From: CAVPTL01 sp963729195
GTDB lineage: Bacteria; Actinomycetota; Thermoleophilia; Gaiellales; JAICJC01
NCBI GenBank assembly: GCA_963729195.1
Contig: CAVSNF010000022.1
Location: 1-64,000, forward strand
Length of the DNA stretch: 64,000 bases
Reading direction: 5' to 3'
This document shows, piece by piece, positions 17,037 through 25,413 of the stretch. Positions within the stretch are counted from its first letter, which is position 1; each line of letters begins with the position of its first letter. The position numbers were made by a program, and so were the translations under genes. Below the pieces are notes generated by a model, which searched no databases, was not told where the DNA came from, and saw only the letters and a list, made by a program, of their open reading frames with translations.

Positions 17037-17762
17037 ATGAGTCGCCTCGAACAGCTCAAAGCTGAGGTACTCGCGGCCAACCGCGAACTCATCGGCAGCG
17101 GCCTCGTCACTCACACGTGGGGCAACGTCAGCGCCGTCGATCGCGAGTCCGAGATCGTGGTGATCAAGCCCAGCGGAGTCCCCTACGGGGAGTTGACCGT
17201 GGACTCGCTGGCGGTGCTCTCGCTCACCGGCAAACGCTTGGAGGGCGACCTGGCGCCGTCCTCCGACGCTCCCACCCACCTGGTGCTGTACCAGCGGTTC
17301 CCCGAGGTCGGCGCGGTCGTGCATACGCACTCGCGCTGGGCCACGGTGTGGGCGCAGGCCGAGCGCCCCATCCCGGTGCTGGGAACGACCCACGCCGACT
17401 ACTTCGGCGGCGAGATCCCCTGCACCCGGCCGCTGACCGAGGCCGAGATCGACGGCGCCTACGAGCACGAGACCGGCGCGGTGATCGCCGAAACCTTCGC
17501 GCAACTCGACCCGTCCCGGGTACCGGCGGTGCTGGTCAGCCGGCACGGGCCGTTCGCCTGGGGAGCAACCACGGCCGCGGCGGTCGAAAACGCGCAGGTG
17601 CTCGAGGAGGTGGCCGAGACCGCGCTGCACACGATGCTGCTCGACCCCAACGTGAAGCCGATGGCCCAGGCGCTGCTCGACCGCCATTTCCTGCGCAAGC
17701 GCGGGCCGGGGGCGTACTACGGGCAGCCCGACGGAGTTACGCCCCACACACCGGCAGGATGA
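17037..17762 (+). CDS. araD: L-ribulose-5-phosphate 4-epimerase (AraD-type class II aldolase family)
   Basis: A 241-residue AraD homologue that interconverts L-ribulose 5-phosphate and D-xylulose 5-phosphate in the cytoplasm. It follows the E. coli enzyme almost motif for motif: THTWGNVSAVDRE, IKPSGVPY, SSDAPTHLVLYQRFP, VVHTHSRWATVWAQA, TTHADYFGGEIPCTR and RHGPFAWG. Zinc ligands are His96, His98 and His170; Asp121 is the catalytic acid. The ATG at 17037 follows GGGGGA; an upstream GTG at 17019 would add six residues. It is divergent from dhaKL. The arabinose isomerase and ribulokinase are not adjacent, though the partial isomerase at 1-454 is of a related fold. Confidence 0.93.
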   Translation: MSRLEQLKAEVLAANRELIGSGLVTHTWGNVSAVDRESEIVVIKPSGVPYGELTVDSLAVLSLTGKRLEGDLAPSSDAPTHLVLYQRFPEVGAVVHTHSRWATVWAQAERPIPVLGTTHADYFGGEIPCTRPLTEAEIDGAYEHETGAVIAETFAQLDPSRVPAVLVSRHGPFAWGATTAAAVENAQVLEEVAETALHTMLLDPNVKPMAQALLDRHFLRKRGPGAYYGQPDGVTPHTPAG

Positions 17763-19443
17763 GCCGCGACGGCCGGGTGCCGTCGTGGAACACGGTCTGA
17801 ACGGCGATCTTGGAGACCGAGGCGCCTTCCTTGCCGATCGGCCCGCCGGTGTTGAGGTTGCGATCCCACATGGGGAAGTCGGAGCTCGAGATGTCCAGCC
17901 GGATGCGATAGCCGCGCGGTACCCGGATACCCACCGGCCCCAGGTCGATGCGAAACTCCACCGGCTCGCCGGGGACGAGCGGCTCGGCAACTTCGAAGCC
18001 GTTTCGATACCGGGCTCGCACCAGGCTCTCCTGCACGTTTTGCGAGCAGCCCATCGGGTCGACCACGCACAGCCGCGCGGTGAAGTCGGTGTCGGTGGCG
18101 CTGGAGGAGGCGTGCAGCACCAACTCGGCGCCGCCGATCAGCGTCAGGTCGTCGGCCAGTTCTTCGGACGTGTACACGAGTACCGACTTGTTCGCCTCAG
18201 CGGCACCCTGACAGGCCGGGCCCATCGGCGTGGCGGAGGCGTCGCAGCAGGAGTGGCCGCCCTCGCTCCACATGGGCAGATCGGGGTCGTAGGTGTACAC
18301 GTCGGGGCGCTCCAGCTGAGGCGGCTCGGCCGACAGCGTGCCGTCGCCGTGGAGCGAGTTGGCGCCGCCGGCAGAGTGCAGGTAGAGCTCGGTCTGGGTC
18401 GTCTGCTCGGGAGGCCAGCTGGTGAAGTCGCGCCAGCCGTCGTGCAGGATGTAGGCACGCACGGGCGGATCGTCCGACGCGACTCTCTTGAGGTGGTGGT
18501 CGTACCAGGCCAGATGCACCTCGTCGGCGCTCAGGAACCCCAGGTTCGACTCCTCCGAGCCCCACACCGGAGTCCACGGCTCATGCGTCCACGGCCAGAT
18601 CATCAGCCGCTGGTCGGGTGTACCGGTGGCGGTCATGCCCACGTAGTTGTCGACGGTGCCGCGCAGGAAGCCGTCGTACCAGCCGGAGAAGTGCAAGGAC
18701 GGGACGGTGATACGGCTGTAGTCGGAATCGATGTCCCAGCGCTTCCAGTACTCGTCGTGGGTGGGATGGTCGAGCCAGTCGAGGTAGTAGGTCGGGAAGT
18801 CCTCGGTCTGCAGCACCGGCAGATCGGCCAGCGGCAGCGTCCAGTACTCGTCGGTGACGTGCAGCATCGTCCGCCGGATCTCCTGCAGGGCCTTGTCGTT
18901 TCCGTGCCGGCGGGCGGTGTCGTGGCCGAGGATCAGCGTCCAGGTCATCATCCAGCCCAGAAACAGCGCGCCGTGTGAATAGATCCAGCCGTCGTAGGGC
19001 TGGGAGGAGGTGAAGCCGGGGCAGATCGCGGCCAGGCTCGGCGGTCGCTCGGTCGCCGCCATCAGCTGCACGAGACCGGGGTACGAGTAGCCGTACATGC
19101 CGACCTTGCCGGTGGAGCCCGGCAGCGCCGCAGCCCACTCGATGGTGTCGTAGCCATCCTCGGCCTCGTTCAGGAAGGGCACGAACTCCCCGCCGGATGC
19201 GTACCGCCCGCGACAGTCCTGCACCACCACGATGTAGCCGTGGGAGGCAAACCACGAGGGGTGGTGATAGCCGCTCTCACTCTCGGCACCGGTCTTTCCA
19301 TACGGTGTCCGCATCAGGATCACAGGGTGGGGGCCGGGCTCGACCGGCCGGTGAATGTCGGCCCGCAGCACGGTGCCGTCCCGAACGGTGCAGCCCACGT
19401 CGAGCTCGACGGTCACTCCCAGCACACCCTCGGTGGTATTCAC
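17737..19443 (-). CDS. CocE/NonD-family hydrolase (X-Pro dipeptidyl-peptidase/acylase-like)
   Basis: A 568-residue serine hydrolase. The alpha/beta domain begins with DGTVLRADIHRPVEPGPHPV and RTPYGKTG; the nucleophile is in GMYGYSYPGLVQ. A jelly-roll C-terminal domain follows, with GGAELVLHASSSATDTDF and the final IRLDISSSDFPMWDRN. Family members cleave esters or amides such as cocaine, glutaryl-cephalosporins or X-Pro peptides. No signal peptide is visible. The last 26 bases overlap the convergent araD gene, and the start overlaps the stop of nothing upstream but is coupled (ATGA at 19443-19440) to the SDR gene before it. Substrate unknown. Confidence 0.9.
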   Translation of the reverse strand: MNTTEGVLGVTVELDVGCTVRDGTVLRADIHRPVEPGPHPVILMRTPYGKTGAESESGYHHPSWFASHGYIVVVQDCRGRYASGGEFVPFLNEAEDGYDTIEWAAALPGSTGKVGMYGYSYPGLVQLMAATERPPSLAAICPGFTSSQPYDGWIYSHGALFLGWMMTWTLILGHDTARRHGNDKALQEIRRTMLHVTDEYWTLPLADLPVLQTEDFPTYYLDWLDHPTHDEYWKRWDIDSDYSRITVPSLHFSGWYDGFLRGTVDNYVGMTATGTPDQRLMIWPWTHEPWTPVWGSEESNLGFLSADEVHLAWYDHHLKRVASDDPPVRAYILHDGWRDFTSWPPEQTTQTELYLHSAGGANSLHGDGTLSAEPPQLERPDVYTYDPDLPMWSEGGHSCCDASATPMGPACQGAAEANKSVLVYTSEELADDLTLIGGAELVLHASSSATDTDFTARLCVVDPMGCSQNVQESLVRARYRNGFEVAEPLVPGEPVEFRIDLGPVGIRVPRGYRIRLDISSSDFPMWDRNLNTGGPIGKEGASVSKIAVQTVFHDGTRPSRLILPVCGA

Positions 19444-20180
19444 AGCGCTCCCATGATGCAGTCGCCGCCGTCGACGCGCATGATCACGCCGTTGACGTAC
19501 CCGGCGGTGGCCAGGAACAGGAACGCCTCGGCCACGTCTTCGGGCTGCCCCAGGCGGCCCAGCGGGTTGTCCTCGGCGAACCCCTCGAGCTGCTCCGGCG
19601 TGTGGGCCTCGGTCGCCATCGGCGTGACGATCGTGCCGGGGCAGATCACGTTGACGCGAATCCGGCGCTCCCCGAGCTCGGCGGCAAGCGAGCGGGCCAG
19701 GCCCAGCTGGGCGGTCTTGGTGGCGGCGTACACGGCGCCTCCCGGATGGGCCTGGAGGCCCGAGATCGACGACGTCAGCACGACCGCGCCGCCGGAGGCG
19801 ATGTGGGGGACGGACGCCCGCAGCACGTTCACGACGCCGCGGATGTTGACGTCGATCAGCATGTCCATGGTCTCGTCGGTGGTCTCGGTCAGCAGCCGCT
19901 CGGGGCCGACAAACACCCCGGCGTTGGGGCAGACCACGTCGAACCCGCCAAAGCGCTCGAGTGCCGCTGCCACCATCGACTCGACCGAAGCCCGATCGCG
20001 CACGTCGGCGGCCACCGTCAGCAGCTCGGGGTCGTTCACGTCGGCCTCGAGTTGGCCGAGCTGATCACTGTTTCGATCGGTCGCTGCGACCGCGTAACCC
20101 TCGCCCAGGAACGCTCGCACTGCTGCTGCGCCGATGCCACCTGCGGCCCCTGTGATCAGGACAGTCTTACGTCCGTACAT
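19440..20180 (-). CDS. SDR-family oxidoreductase
   Basis: A 246-residue classical SDR from ATG 20180 (MYGRKTVLITGAAGGIG). It has CPNAG after strand 4, catalytic Ser in LTSSISGLQA, Tyr/Lys in VYAATK and the tail NGVIMRVDGGD. The longer in-frame extension to 20264 overlaps the divergent gene and is rejected. It is transcribed ahead of the CocE-type hydrolase and overlaps it by 4 bp. The start codon itself lies within ACGTCCGTACAT, a 9/12 match to the operator-like motif found upstream of the GntR genes, so it may belong to the same regulon. Confidence 0.87.
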   Translation of the reverse strand: MYGRKTVLITGAAGGIGAAAVRAFLGEGYAVAATDRNSDQLGQLEADVNDPELLTVAADVRDRASVESMVAAALERFGGFDVVCPNAGVFVGPERLLTETTDETMDMLIDVNIRGVVNVLRASVPHIASGGAVVLTSSISGLQAHPGGAVYAATKTAQLGLARSLAAELGERRIRVNVICPGTIVTPMATEAHTPEQLEGFAEDNPLGRLGQPEDVAEAFLFLATAGYVNGVIMRVDGGDCIMGAL

Positions 20181-20245
20181 TGTGTATATTCGTATCCCAA
20201 CCGAAGGACGGCTGTCAAGAGCGCGCGCGCTGAGAGAGGTCTGCC

Positions 20246-21265
20246 ATGCCCATCCACACCGCACTCGGACCGATCGAGGCCGCCCAGCTCGGCCCGACCA
20301 GCATGCACGAGCACGTGCTGGTCGATTCGCGGGTGTGGCTGGAGCCCTCGTCCGAGCTGAACGCGCCGCCGATGGATGCGCCGGTGACGATCCACAATCT
20401 CGGCTTCCTGCGATGGAACCCGCACAGCCTGGCCGACAACCTGATCGTGGACGACCCCGAGGTGTGTATCCACGAGCTCCAGCGGGTGGCGGCCGCCGGC
20501 GGCTCAGGCATCGTCGACATGACCAACATCGGCCTGGGGCGGCGGCCGGCAGAGCTGCCCGAAATCGCCCGCCGGGCCGGCGTGCACATCATGGTCGGGT
20601 GCGGCTTCTACGTGCACGACTCGCACCCCGACTGGGTCGAGACGGCGACCGACGACGAACTCGAAGCGATCATGGTGCGTGACCTGGACGAGGGCATCGA
20701 CGGTACTGAGGTACGGGCGGCGTTGATCGGCGAGATCGGCACGTCCAGCCCTGTGACGGCGCGGGAAGAGCGGGTGGTACGCGCCGCCGGACGGGTCGGT
20801 GCCCGCACCGGCGCGATGGTCAACATCCACCTCGATGCCCGCGGCATGCACGCCCTCGAGATCCTGGCGATGCTGACCGACGGCGGCCAGCCGCCCGAGC
20901 GAGTGGTGTTCAGCCACCTCGACGAGCGGCTCGACCTGGGATACCACCGCGAGGTCGCCGCCGCCGGAGCGGTGATCGAGTACGACACCTTCGGTCAGGA
21001 GGTGTACCTGCCCAACTTCAAGGATCCGACCGACAAGGAGCGCTGCGACGCCCTGGAGGTGCTGCTGGGCGAGGGGTTGAGCGAACAGATCGTACTCGGC
21101 TGCGACGCCTGGATCAAGACGGTGGCGACCGCCTACGGCGGCACCGGCATCGAGCACCTCTTCAGCCGTATCCAGCCGATGCTGAGAGACCGCTACGGCA
21201 TCCCCCAGGAGACCGTCGATCAGATGCTGATCCACAACCCCCGCCGCCTGCTAAACCGTGAATAA
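20246..21265 (+). CDS. Phosphotriesterase-family hydrolase, probable lactonase
   Basis: A 339-residue amidohydrolase-superfamily protein of the phosphotriesterase-like group. The first metal pair is in SMHEHVLVD. Glu in LIGEIGTS stands where the carboxylated bridging Lys is found in classical phosphotriesterases, a variant known from some sugar lactonases and PHP proteins. His in VNIHLDARG and FSHLDERLD and the Asp of LGCDAWIK complete the site. The tail is MLIHNPRRLL. In this setting a sugar-lactone hydrolase is more likely than an organophosphate one. It is divergent from the SDR at 20180, and its TAA stop is in the palindromic repeat. Confidence 0.87.
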   Translation: MPIHTALGPIEAAQLGPTSMHEHVLVDSRVWLEPSSELNAPPMDAPVTIHNLGFLRWNPHSLADNLIVDDPEVCIHELQRVAAAGGSGIVDMTNIGLGRRPAELPEIARRAGVHIMVGCGFYVHDSHPDWVETATDDELEAIMVRDLDEGIDGTEVRAALIGEIGTSSPVTAREERVVRAAGRVGARTGAMVNIHLDARGMHALEILAMLTDGGQPPERVVFSHLDERLDLGYHREVAAAGAVIEYDTFGQEVYLPNFKDPTDKERCDALEVLLGEGLSEQIVLGCDAWIKTVATAYGGTGIEHLFSRIQPMLRDRYGIPQETVDQMLIHNPRRLLNRE

Positions 21266-21289
21266 CGGTGCCAGGCACCGTTATTCACG
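21259..21289. repeat. Palindromic repeat, copy 3
   Basis: A 31-base palindrome with 14-base perfect arms and a 3-base centre. It supplies TAA to the lactonase-like gene (21263-21265) and TAA to the convergent cyclase-family gene (21283-21281). Confidence 0.92.
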
Positions 21290-22033
21290 CGGCATCATCG
21301 CGACGGCTCGGCCGGGAGCGCCGCTGCCGTCGCGGAGCTTCAGCGGCAGGAAGATGAAGAGCGCACCGCGGGCGGGTAGCGGGCCCATCCCGATCAGGTT
21401 CTCGACCAGCACGATGTTTCGCTCCAGCGCGACCCGGTGCAACCGGGCGACGTCGTCCCACGGGCCGGCGCTAGGTACGTCGAACCCGAACAGCACCACC
21501 CCGCGGTCGGCCAGCAGCTCGGTGGCCGCGACGTCGAACGCCGGCCAGGCCGGGGCTTTGCGGTCGATCACATCCCGCGCGAACGCCAGGCCTTCCGGAA
21601 ACGGCTTGAAGTAGCGATCGCTCCAGCCGGTGCGCAGCAGCACGCCGTCGCCGGGCTGGAGCCGGCCGTGCTCGGCCTCCCACGCCTCCACCCGATCGAC
21701 GCCCACCCGCGGGCTGACGCCGGGAACGTCCCCAACCAGGTCGGACGCGTCGATCACCGCCGCCGGCACCATCAGCTTCTCGAGCGGCACGTTCTCGGTC
21801 GAGTACAGCCCCCGCTCGCGATGATCCTCGAGGAAGTGCGACGGCGCATCCCAGTGCGTGCCCACATGCTCGTCCACATGCAGCAGCCGGTTGAAGTACG
21901 GCGGCTCCTCGTCGAACCAGTGAAACGTGTCGAAGTGCATCTCGGGATTGCCCGGCCACAGTGCAGGCACGTCGTGTGAGATCGGCACCGTCAGATCGAC
22001 GAACACCACCCCGTCCAGCGCTGAAATGTCCAT
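21281..22033 (-). CDS. Cyclase-family protein (kynurenine formamidase-like)
   Basis: A 250-residue metal-dependent hydrolase of the cyclase family (Pfam cyclase). The signature HVGTHWDAPSHF provides the metal ligands, and the opening VVFVDLTVPISHDVPALWPG and later DGVLLRTGWSD are typical. Family members include N-formylkynurenine formamidase and isatin hydrolase; the reaction is usually opening of an amide or lactam. The ATG at 22033 follows GAGGAGGAG. It starts 7 bp past the aminotransferase stop and ends in the palindromic repeat, making it the last gene of a three-gene operon with an aminotransferase and a creatinase-like protein. Confidence 0.88.
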   Translation of the reverse strand: MDISALDGVVFVDLTVPISHDVPALWPGNPEMHFDTFHWFDEEPPYFNRLLHVDEHVGTHWDAPSHFLEDHRERGLYSTENVPLEKLMVPAAVIDASDLVGDVPGVSPRVGVDRVEAWEAEHGRLQPGDGVLLRTGWSDRYFKPFPEGLAFARDVIDRKAPAWPAFDVAATELLADRGVVLFGFDVPSAGPWDDVARLHRVALERNIVLVENLIGMGPLPARGALFIFLPLKLRDGSGAPGRAVAMMPRE

Positions 22034-22040
22034 CAGATCG

Positions 22041-23432
22041 TTACTCCTCCTCGGCCCGCAGGTGGCCGGCCGTTTCCAGTGCCGCGAACGTCTCATCAAA
22101 CGCGGCGAATGCCATATCAACGTCCTCCTCGGTCACCACCAGCGGCGGATAGAAGTAGACGACTCCCGTCGCCCCCTCCGCGGCGGTGCGGGCGATCACT
22201 CCGCGCCCGTACAGCTCGTGAGCCAGCCGGGCAGCCGTCTCGGTCGCGTGGCCGCCCTCCGCAAGTGCGAACTCGATGCTGCCAAGCAGCCCAATCACGC
22301 TGGTGTTGAACACCGACGGGCGGGCCGCAGCCAGCGCCTCCATCCGCTGCCGCACCACCGGCTCGAGGTCGCGGGCGTGCTCGGGCAGACGCTCGCGCTC
22401 GAGGATGTCCACCGTGGCCAGCGCGGCGGCGCACCCCGCCGGGTGGCCGGCATAGGTCGAAATGTGCGTGATCGGATGGCTGCGCACGACGTCACCCACG
22501 GTGCCGTTGGTGATGCAGGCCGACATCGGCACGTACCCACTGGTGAGGCCCTTGGCCAAGACCACGATGTCGGGCTGCAGATCCCAGTTTTCGCATCCGA
22601 ACATCCGCCCGGTGCGGCCGAAGCCGGTGATCACCTCGTCGGAGATCAGCAGCACACCGTGGCGGTCACAGATCTCACGCACCCGCGGCCAGTAGTCCTG
22701 GTGCGGCACCTTGATGGCTTCCCGCAGCGGCACCGGCTCGCCGATCATGGCCGCGACCGTCCCGGGCGTCTCGCGCAGGATCGCCGCCTCGATGTCGTCG
22801 GCGCACTCGAGCGTGCACCCGCTCTCGGGTGTACAGAATCCGCAACGGCCCGGCGACGGCTGTGACGTGCGGACGAATCCGGGCACCAGCGGGGCGAACG
22901 GCTCGCGGGCGGCGGGGATGCCGGTGGCCGACATGGCCGCATACGTCGAGCCGTGGTAGGAGCCCGTCCGGCACAGGATCTTCACTCGCCCGGGCTCCCC
23001 ACGAGCGGCGTGATAGCTGCGGGCGACCTTGACCGCGGCCTCGATCGCCTCGCTGCCACTGGAGCTGTAGAGGAACAGCGGCTCGCCAGACACGGGCACC
23101 AGCGGCTTGAGCCGTTCGGTGAGCTCCAGGGCGGCCGGATGGGCGAAGCCGGCGTCGAGCGTCGAGAACTCCATCCGGGCGATCTGAGCGGCGATCCGCT
23201 CGCCGATCTCGGCCCGCCCGTGGCCGACAGAGCACGCCCCCATGTGAGCGCCGCTGTCCAGCAGGCGACGGCCCTCGGCGTCGATCAGGTAGGCGCCGTC
23301 GCCGGCGACGATCACGCGTGGATAGAGCCCCGGGTAGAGCCGGTCGAGGGTGGCGTAGTCGGCGGTCGAGAGTCGCACGTTGGCGCGCAGCGCCGCTCGC
23401 TGATCGGCGACGCCGGTGCTCACATCTGCCAC
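22041..23432 (-). CDS. Class III aminotransferase
   Basis: A 463-residue PLP-dependent omega-amino-acid or glutamate-1-semialdehyde-type aminotransferase. GSEAIEAAVKVAR binds phosphate, ISDEVITGFGRTG carries the Asp that pairs with the PLP ring nitrogen, and the Schiff-base Lys is in VLAKGLTSGYVP. An insertion with GRCGFCTPESGCTLEC has four cysteines and may bind a metal or be structural; it is found in some but not most relatives. The gene overlaps the end of the upstream creatinase-like gene by 13 bp. Together with that gene and the cyclase it suggests breakdown of a nitrogen-containing small molecule. Confidence 0.92.
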   Translation of the reverse strand: MADVSTGVADQRAALRANVRLSTADYATLDRLYPGLYPRVIVAGDGAYLIDAEGRRLLDSGAHMGACSVGHGRAEIGERIAAQIARMEFSTLDAGFAHPAALELTERLKPLVPVSGEPLFLYSSSGSEAIEAAVKVARSYHAARGEPGRVKILCRTGSYHGSTYAAMSATGIPAAREPFAPLVPGFVRTSQPSPGRCGFCTPESGCTLECADDIEAAILRETPGTVAAMIGEPVPLREAIKVPHQDYWPRVREICDRHGVLLISDEVITGFGRTGRMFGCENWDLQPDIVVLAKGLTSGYVPMSACITNGTVGDVVRSHPITHISTYAGHPAGCAAALATVDILERERLPEHARDLEPVVRQRMEALAAARPSVFNTSVIGLLGSIEFALAEGGHATETAARLAHELYGRGVIARTAAEGATGVVYFYPPLVVTEEDVDMAFAAFDETFAALETAGHLRAEEE

Positions 23433-24595
23433 GGGAATGCCTCCCGCCGATCGTCGGTGCGAGGGCTGGCGCCACCGGCCTCGAGCACGAACCCATCCTC
23501 GATCCGAAGGCCGCCCCAGGGAGCCATGAACAGCGGGACATCGATCGAGATGGCCATCCCCGCCTCCAACACCGCGTCGGCGCCGGGGGTGAAGTAGGGC
23601 GGCTCGAACTCCATCACACCGCCGCTATGCACCCACACTTCGATCACCTCGGCCGCGGTACCGGCCTGGGCGATCGCGTCGCGCGCGGCCACGGTCGCAT
23701 CCGATCCCGGCACACCCGGCACCAGCCGTTCCACGGCGGCGGCCTGCGCCGCCCAGGCGGTCTCGATCTCGCGGGCGATCTGCGGGTTTTCGCCCAGCAG
23801 GAACGGCCTGGCCATGGACACGCAGTAGCCCTCGCATCTGGGCGCAACGGTCACGGCCACCACCTCACCCGCGGCCGGCTGTCTGGTGGTCGAACGGGCC
23901 AGAATCGGCCGGCTGCGCTCGCCACTGGCCACCATGGTCGCGATCGCCATGCTCTCGGCACCGGCGCGCAGCATGGCCGCATCGGCCTCAGCGGCGATTT
24001 CCCGCTCGTTCGCCCCTGCAGCGATCGCCTCGGCGGCAGCTGCGATCCCCAGGGCTGATACGCGGTAGCCCTCCTGCATCACCTCGTGCTCGGCGGCGGT
24101 CTTGACGGCGCGCAGACGGTAGGCGTCCTCGTCGGCCGAGACCAGCTCGCATCCCGCCTGTTCCAGGGGGGCGAACAGCAGCTGGTACTCCGCCCGCCCG
24201 ATGTTGTCGCCGCCGACCACACCGACACGACGGGCGCCACCGAGCGTCTCTCGGATCGCCTGGGCGCCGTCGATCAGCCGCACCGAGCCGTACTCGAGGC
24301 CCGGGTGCGACAGCTCAGAGATCGGCCGCACCTCGAGATCGGCACCGGCCACGTCGAGCTCGGCCATGGCGGTGGATTCAGGGCCGGTCAGAAGTAGTGC
24401 CTGGTCGCCGCGACCGACCAGGTACACCGGCTCGAAGTGCGCTTGGAAGTCGCATAGATACCGCACATGGTCGCCGCCCGAGAACGGCCGATCGTTGGCG
24501 CAGGCAACCCAACCGTCGATGCCGCGCTGTTGCAGCGCAGCACTCAGGGCGTGTCGCCGAGCCGCGAAATCGGCACGAGGAATTCGATGCACCAT
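23420..24595 (-). CDS. M24-family protein without canonical metal ligands (creatinase-like)
   Basis: A 391-residue pita-bread-fold protein: creatinase N domain followed by an M24 domain. The usual aminopeptidase metal ligands are largely gone: the two Asp of the DxG...D motif are replaced in VAVTVAPRCEGYCVSMARPF, while WVHSGG and a late IEDGFVLE remain. This pattern matches metal-free creatinase rather than prolidase, so C-N hydrolysis of a guanidino or related compound is possible. Start ATG 24595 is chosen for GGAGGG just upstream; longer options reach into the divergent regulator. It heads an operon with an aminotransferase and a cyclase-family hydrolase. Confidence 0.82.
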   Translation of the reverse strand: MVHRIPRADFAARRHALSAALQQRGIDGWVACANDRPFSGGDHVRYLCDFQAHFEPVYLVGRGDQALLLTGPESTAMAELDVAGADLEVRPISELSHPGLEYGSVRLIDGAQAIRETLGGARRVGVVGGDNIGRAEYQLLFAPLEQAGCELVSADEDAYRLRAVKTAAEHEVMQEGYRVSALGIAAAAEAIAAGANEREIAAEADAAMLRAGAESMAIATMVASGERSRPILARSTTRQPAAGEVVAVTVAPRCEGYCVSMARPFLLGENPQIAREIETAWAAQAAAVERLVPGVPGSDATVAARDAIAQAGTAAEVIEVWVHSGGVMEFEPPYFTPGADAVLEAGMAISIDVPLFMAPWGGLRIEDGFVLEAGGASPRTDDRREAFPWQM

Positions 24596-24607
24596 CCACC
24601 CTCCAAG

Positions 24608-24619
24608 CTGTACGGACGA
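24608..24619. promoter_or_regulatory. Candidate GntR operator in the gntR/creatinase-like divergent gap
   Basis: CTGTACGGACGA lies between the divergent starts at 24595 and 24632. It matches 10 of 12 bases of the reverse complement of CTGTCCGTACAG found at 29843 and is also near-identical to the site at 26634. The gap is only 36 bases, so a bound protein would affect both directions. Confidence 0.5.
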
Positions 24620-24631
24620 CATCACGTTATC

Positions 24632-25411
24632 ATGCATTTCGTGCCGGCCAACGACGACGCCAAGATCGACCGCAGCTCGCCGATTCCGCTGTATTTTCAG
24701 CTCGCCCGCGTGCTCACAGAAGAGATCGTCAAGGGCGAGCGCCAGCCCGGAGAGCGACTCGCATCGGAGCCTGCGATCGGTGCTCGCTTCCAGGTGTCAC
24801 GCCCGACGGTGCGGCTGGCATTGCAGCGGTTGGAGGCCGAGGGGCTGATCGAGCGGATCAAGGGCCGGGGCACGTTCATCGCCGACGCCCGGGAACGCTC
24901 ATGGCTGCTGCAGTCCTCCGAAGGCTTCTTCCACGAGGAGGTCGAACGGCTGGGATTCGCGGTCACCGACAAGGTGCTGCGGGCCGAGGTGGCGCCGCTG
25001 CCCCACTGGGCGGCCGACGCGCTCGGTCTGCCGGACGGAACGGAAGGAGCCATCCTGGAGCGCCTGCGCTATGTGGACGGCCGAGTTGCGCTGCACGTGT
25101 CCGACTTCCTACCTGCGCACCTGGCCGACGCCGCCCTGTCGCTGCGCGACGAGGAGGGCTCGTTGTACGACCGGCTGGAGCAACGTGCGGGGCTGACGGT
25201 CGACGGCGGCCGGCGAACGCTGGAGGCAACGCAGGCAGAACCGGCTGTCGCCAAGATGCTCGAGATCGGGGCGCGCACGCCGCTGATCTTCATCGAGTCG
25301 GTCGCTTGGGGTCGCGATCTGCAACCGTTCCACTGCTTCCAGACGTGGCTTCGCACAGACCGGATCCGGATCGAGGTTCAGGTGATGCGCTCTCCGGGGA
25401 ATCGAGGGTGA
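24632..25411 (+). CDS. GntR/HutC-family transcriptional regulator (UTRA domain)
   Basis: A 259-residue GntR regulator from ATG 24632. The winged helix is IPLYFQLARVLTEEIVKGE, PAIGARFQVSRPTVRLALQRLE and RIKGRGTFIA. The UTRA effector domain covers the rest (RSWLLQSSEGFFHEEVERLG ... LIFIESVAWGRDLQPFHCFQ). It is closely similar over its length to the GntR at 26665, pointing to a local duplication. It is divergent from the creatinase-like operon and 2 bp from the P450 gene it precedes, so it probably controls both. The effector is unknown. Confidence 0.92.
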   Translation: MHFVPANDDAKIDRSSPIPLYFQLARVLTEEIVKGERQPGERLASEPAIGARFQVSRPTVRLALQRLEAEGLIERIKGRGTFIADARERSWLLQSSEGFFHEEVERLGFAVTDKVLRAEVAPLPHWAADALGLPDGTEGAILERLRYVDGRVALHVSDFLPAHLADAALSLRDEEGSLYDRLEQRAGLTVDGGRRTLEATQAEPAVAKMLEIGARTPLIFIESVAWGRDLQPFHCFQTWLRTDRIRIEVQVMRSPGNRG

Positions 25412-25413
25412 CC

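Noticed and set aside
24397..25413. In-frame extension of the P450 to 728 residues
   Set aside because: The first 340 codons overlap the GntR gene and are low-complexity shadow. The P450 N-terminus fits ATG 25414.
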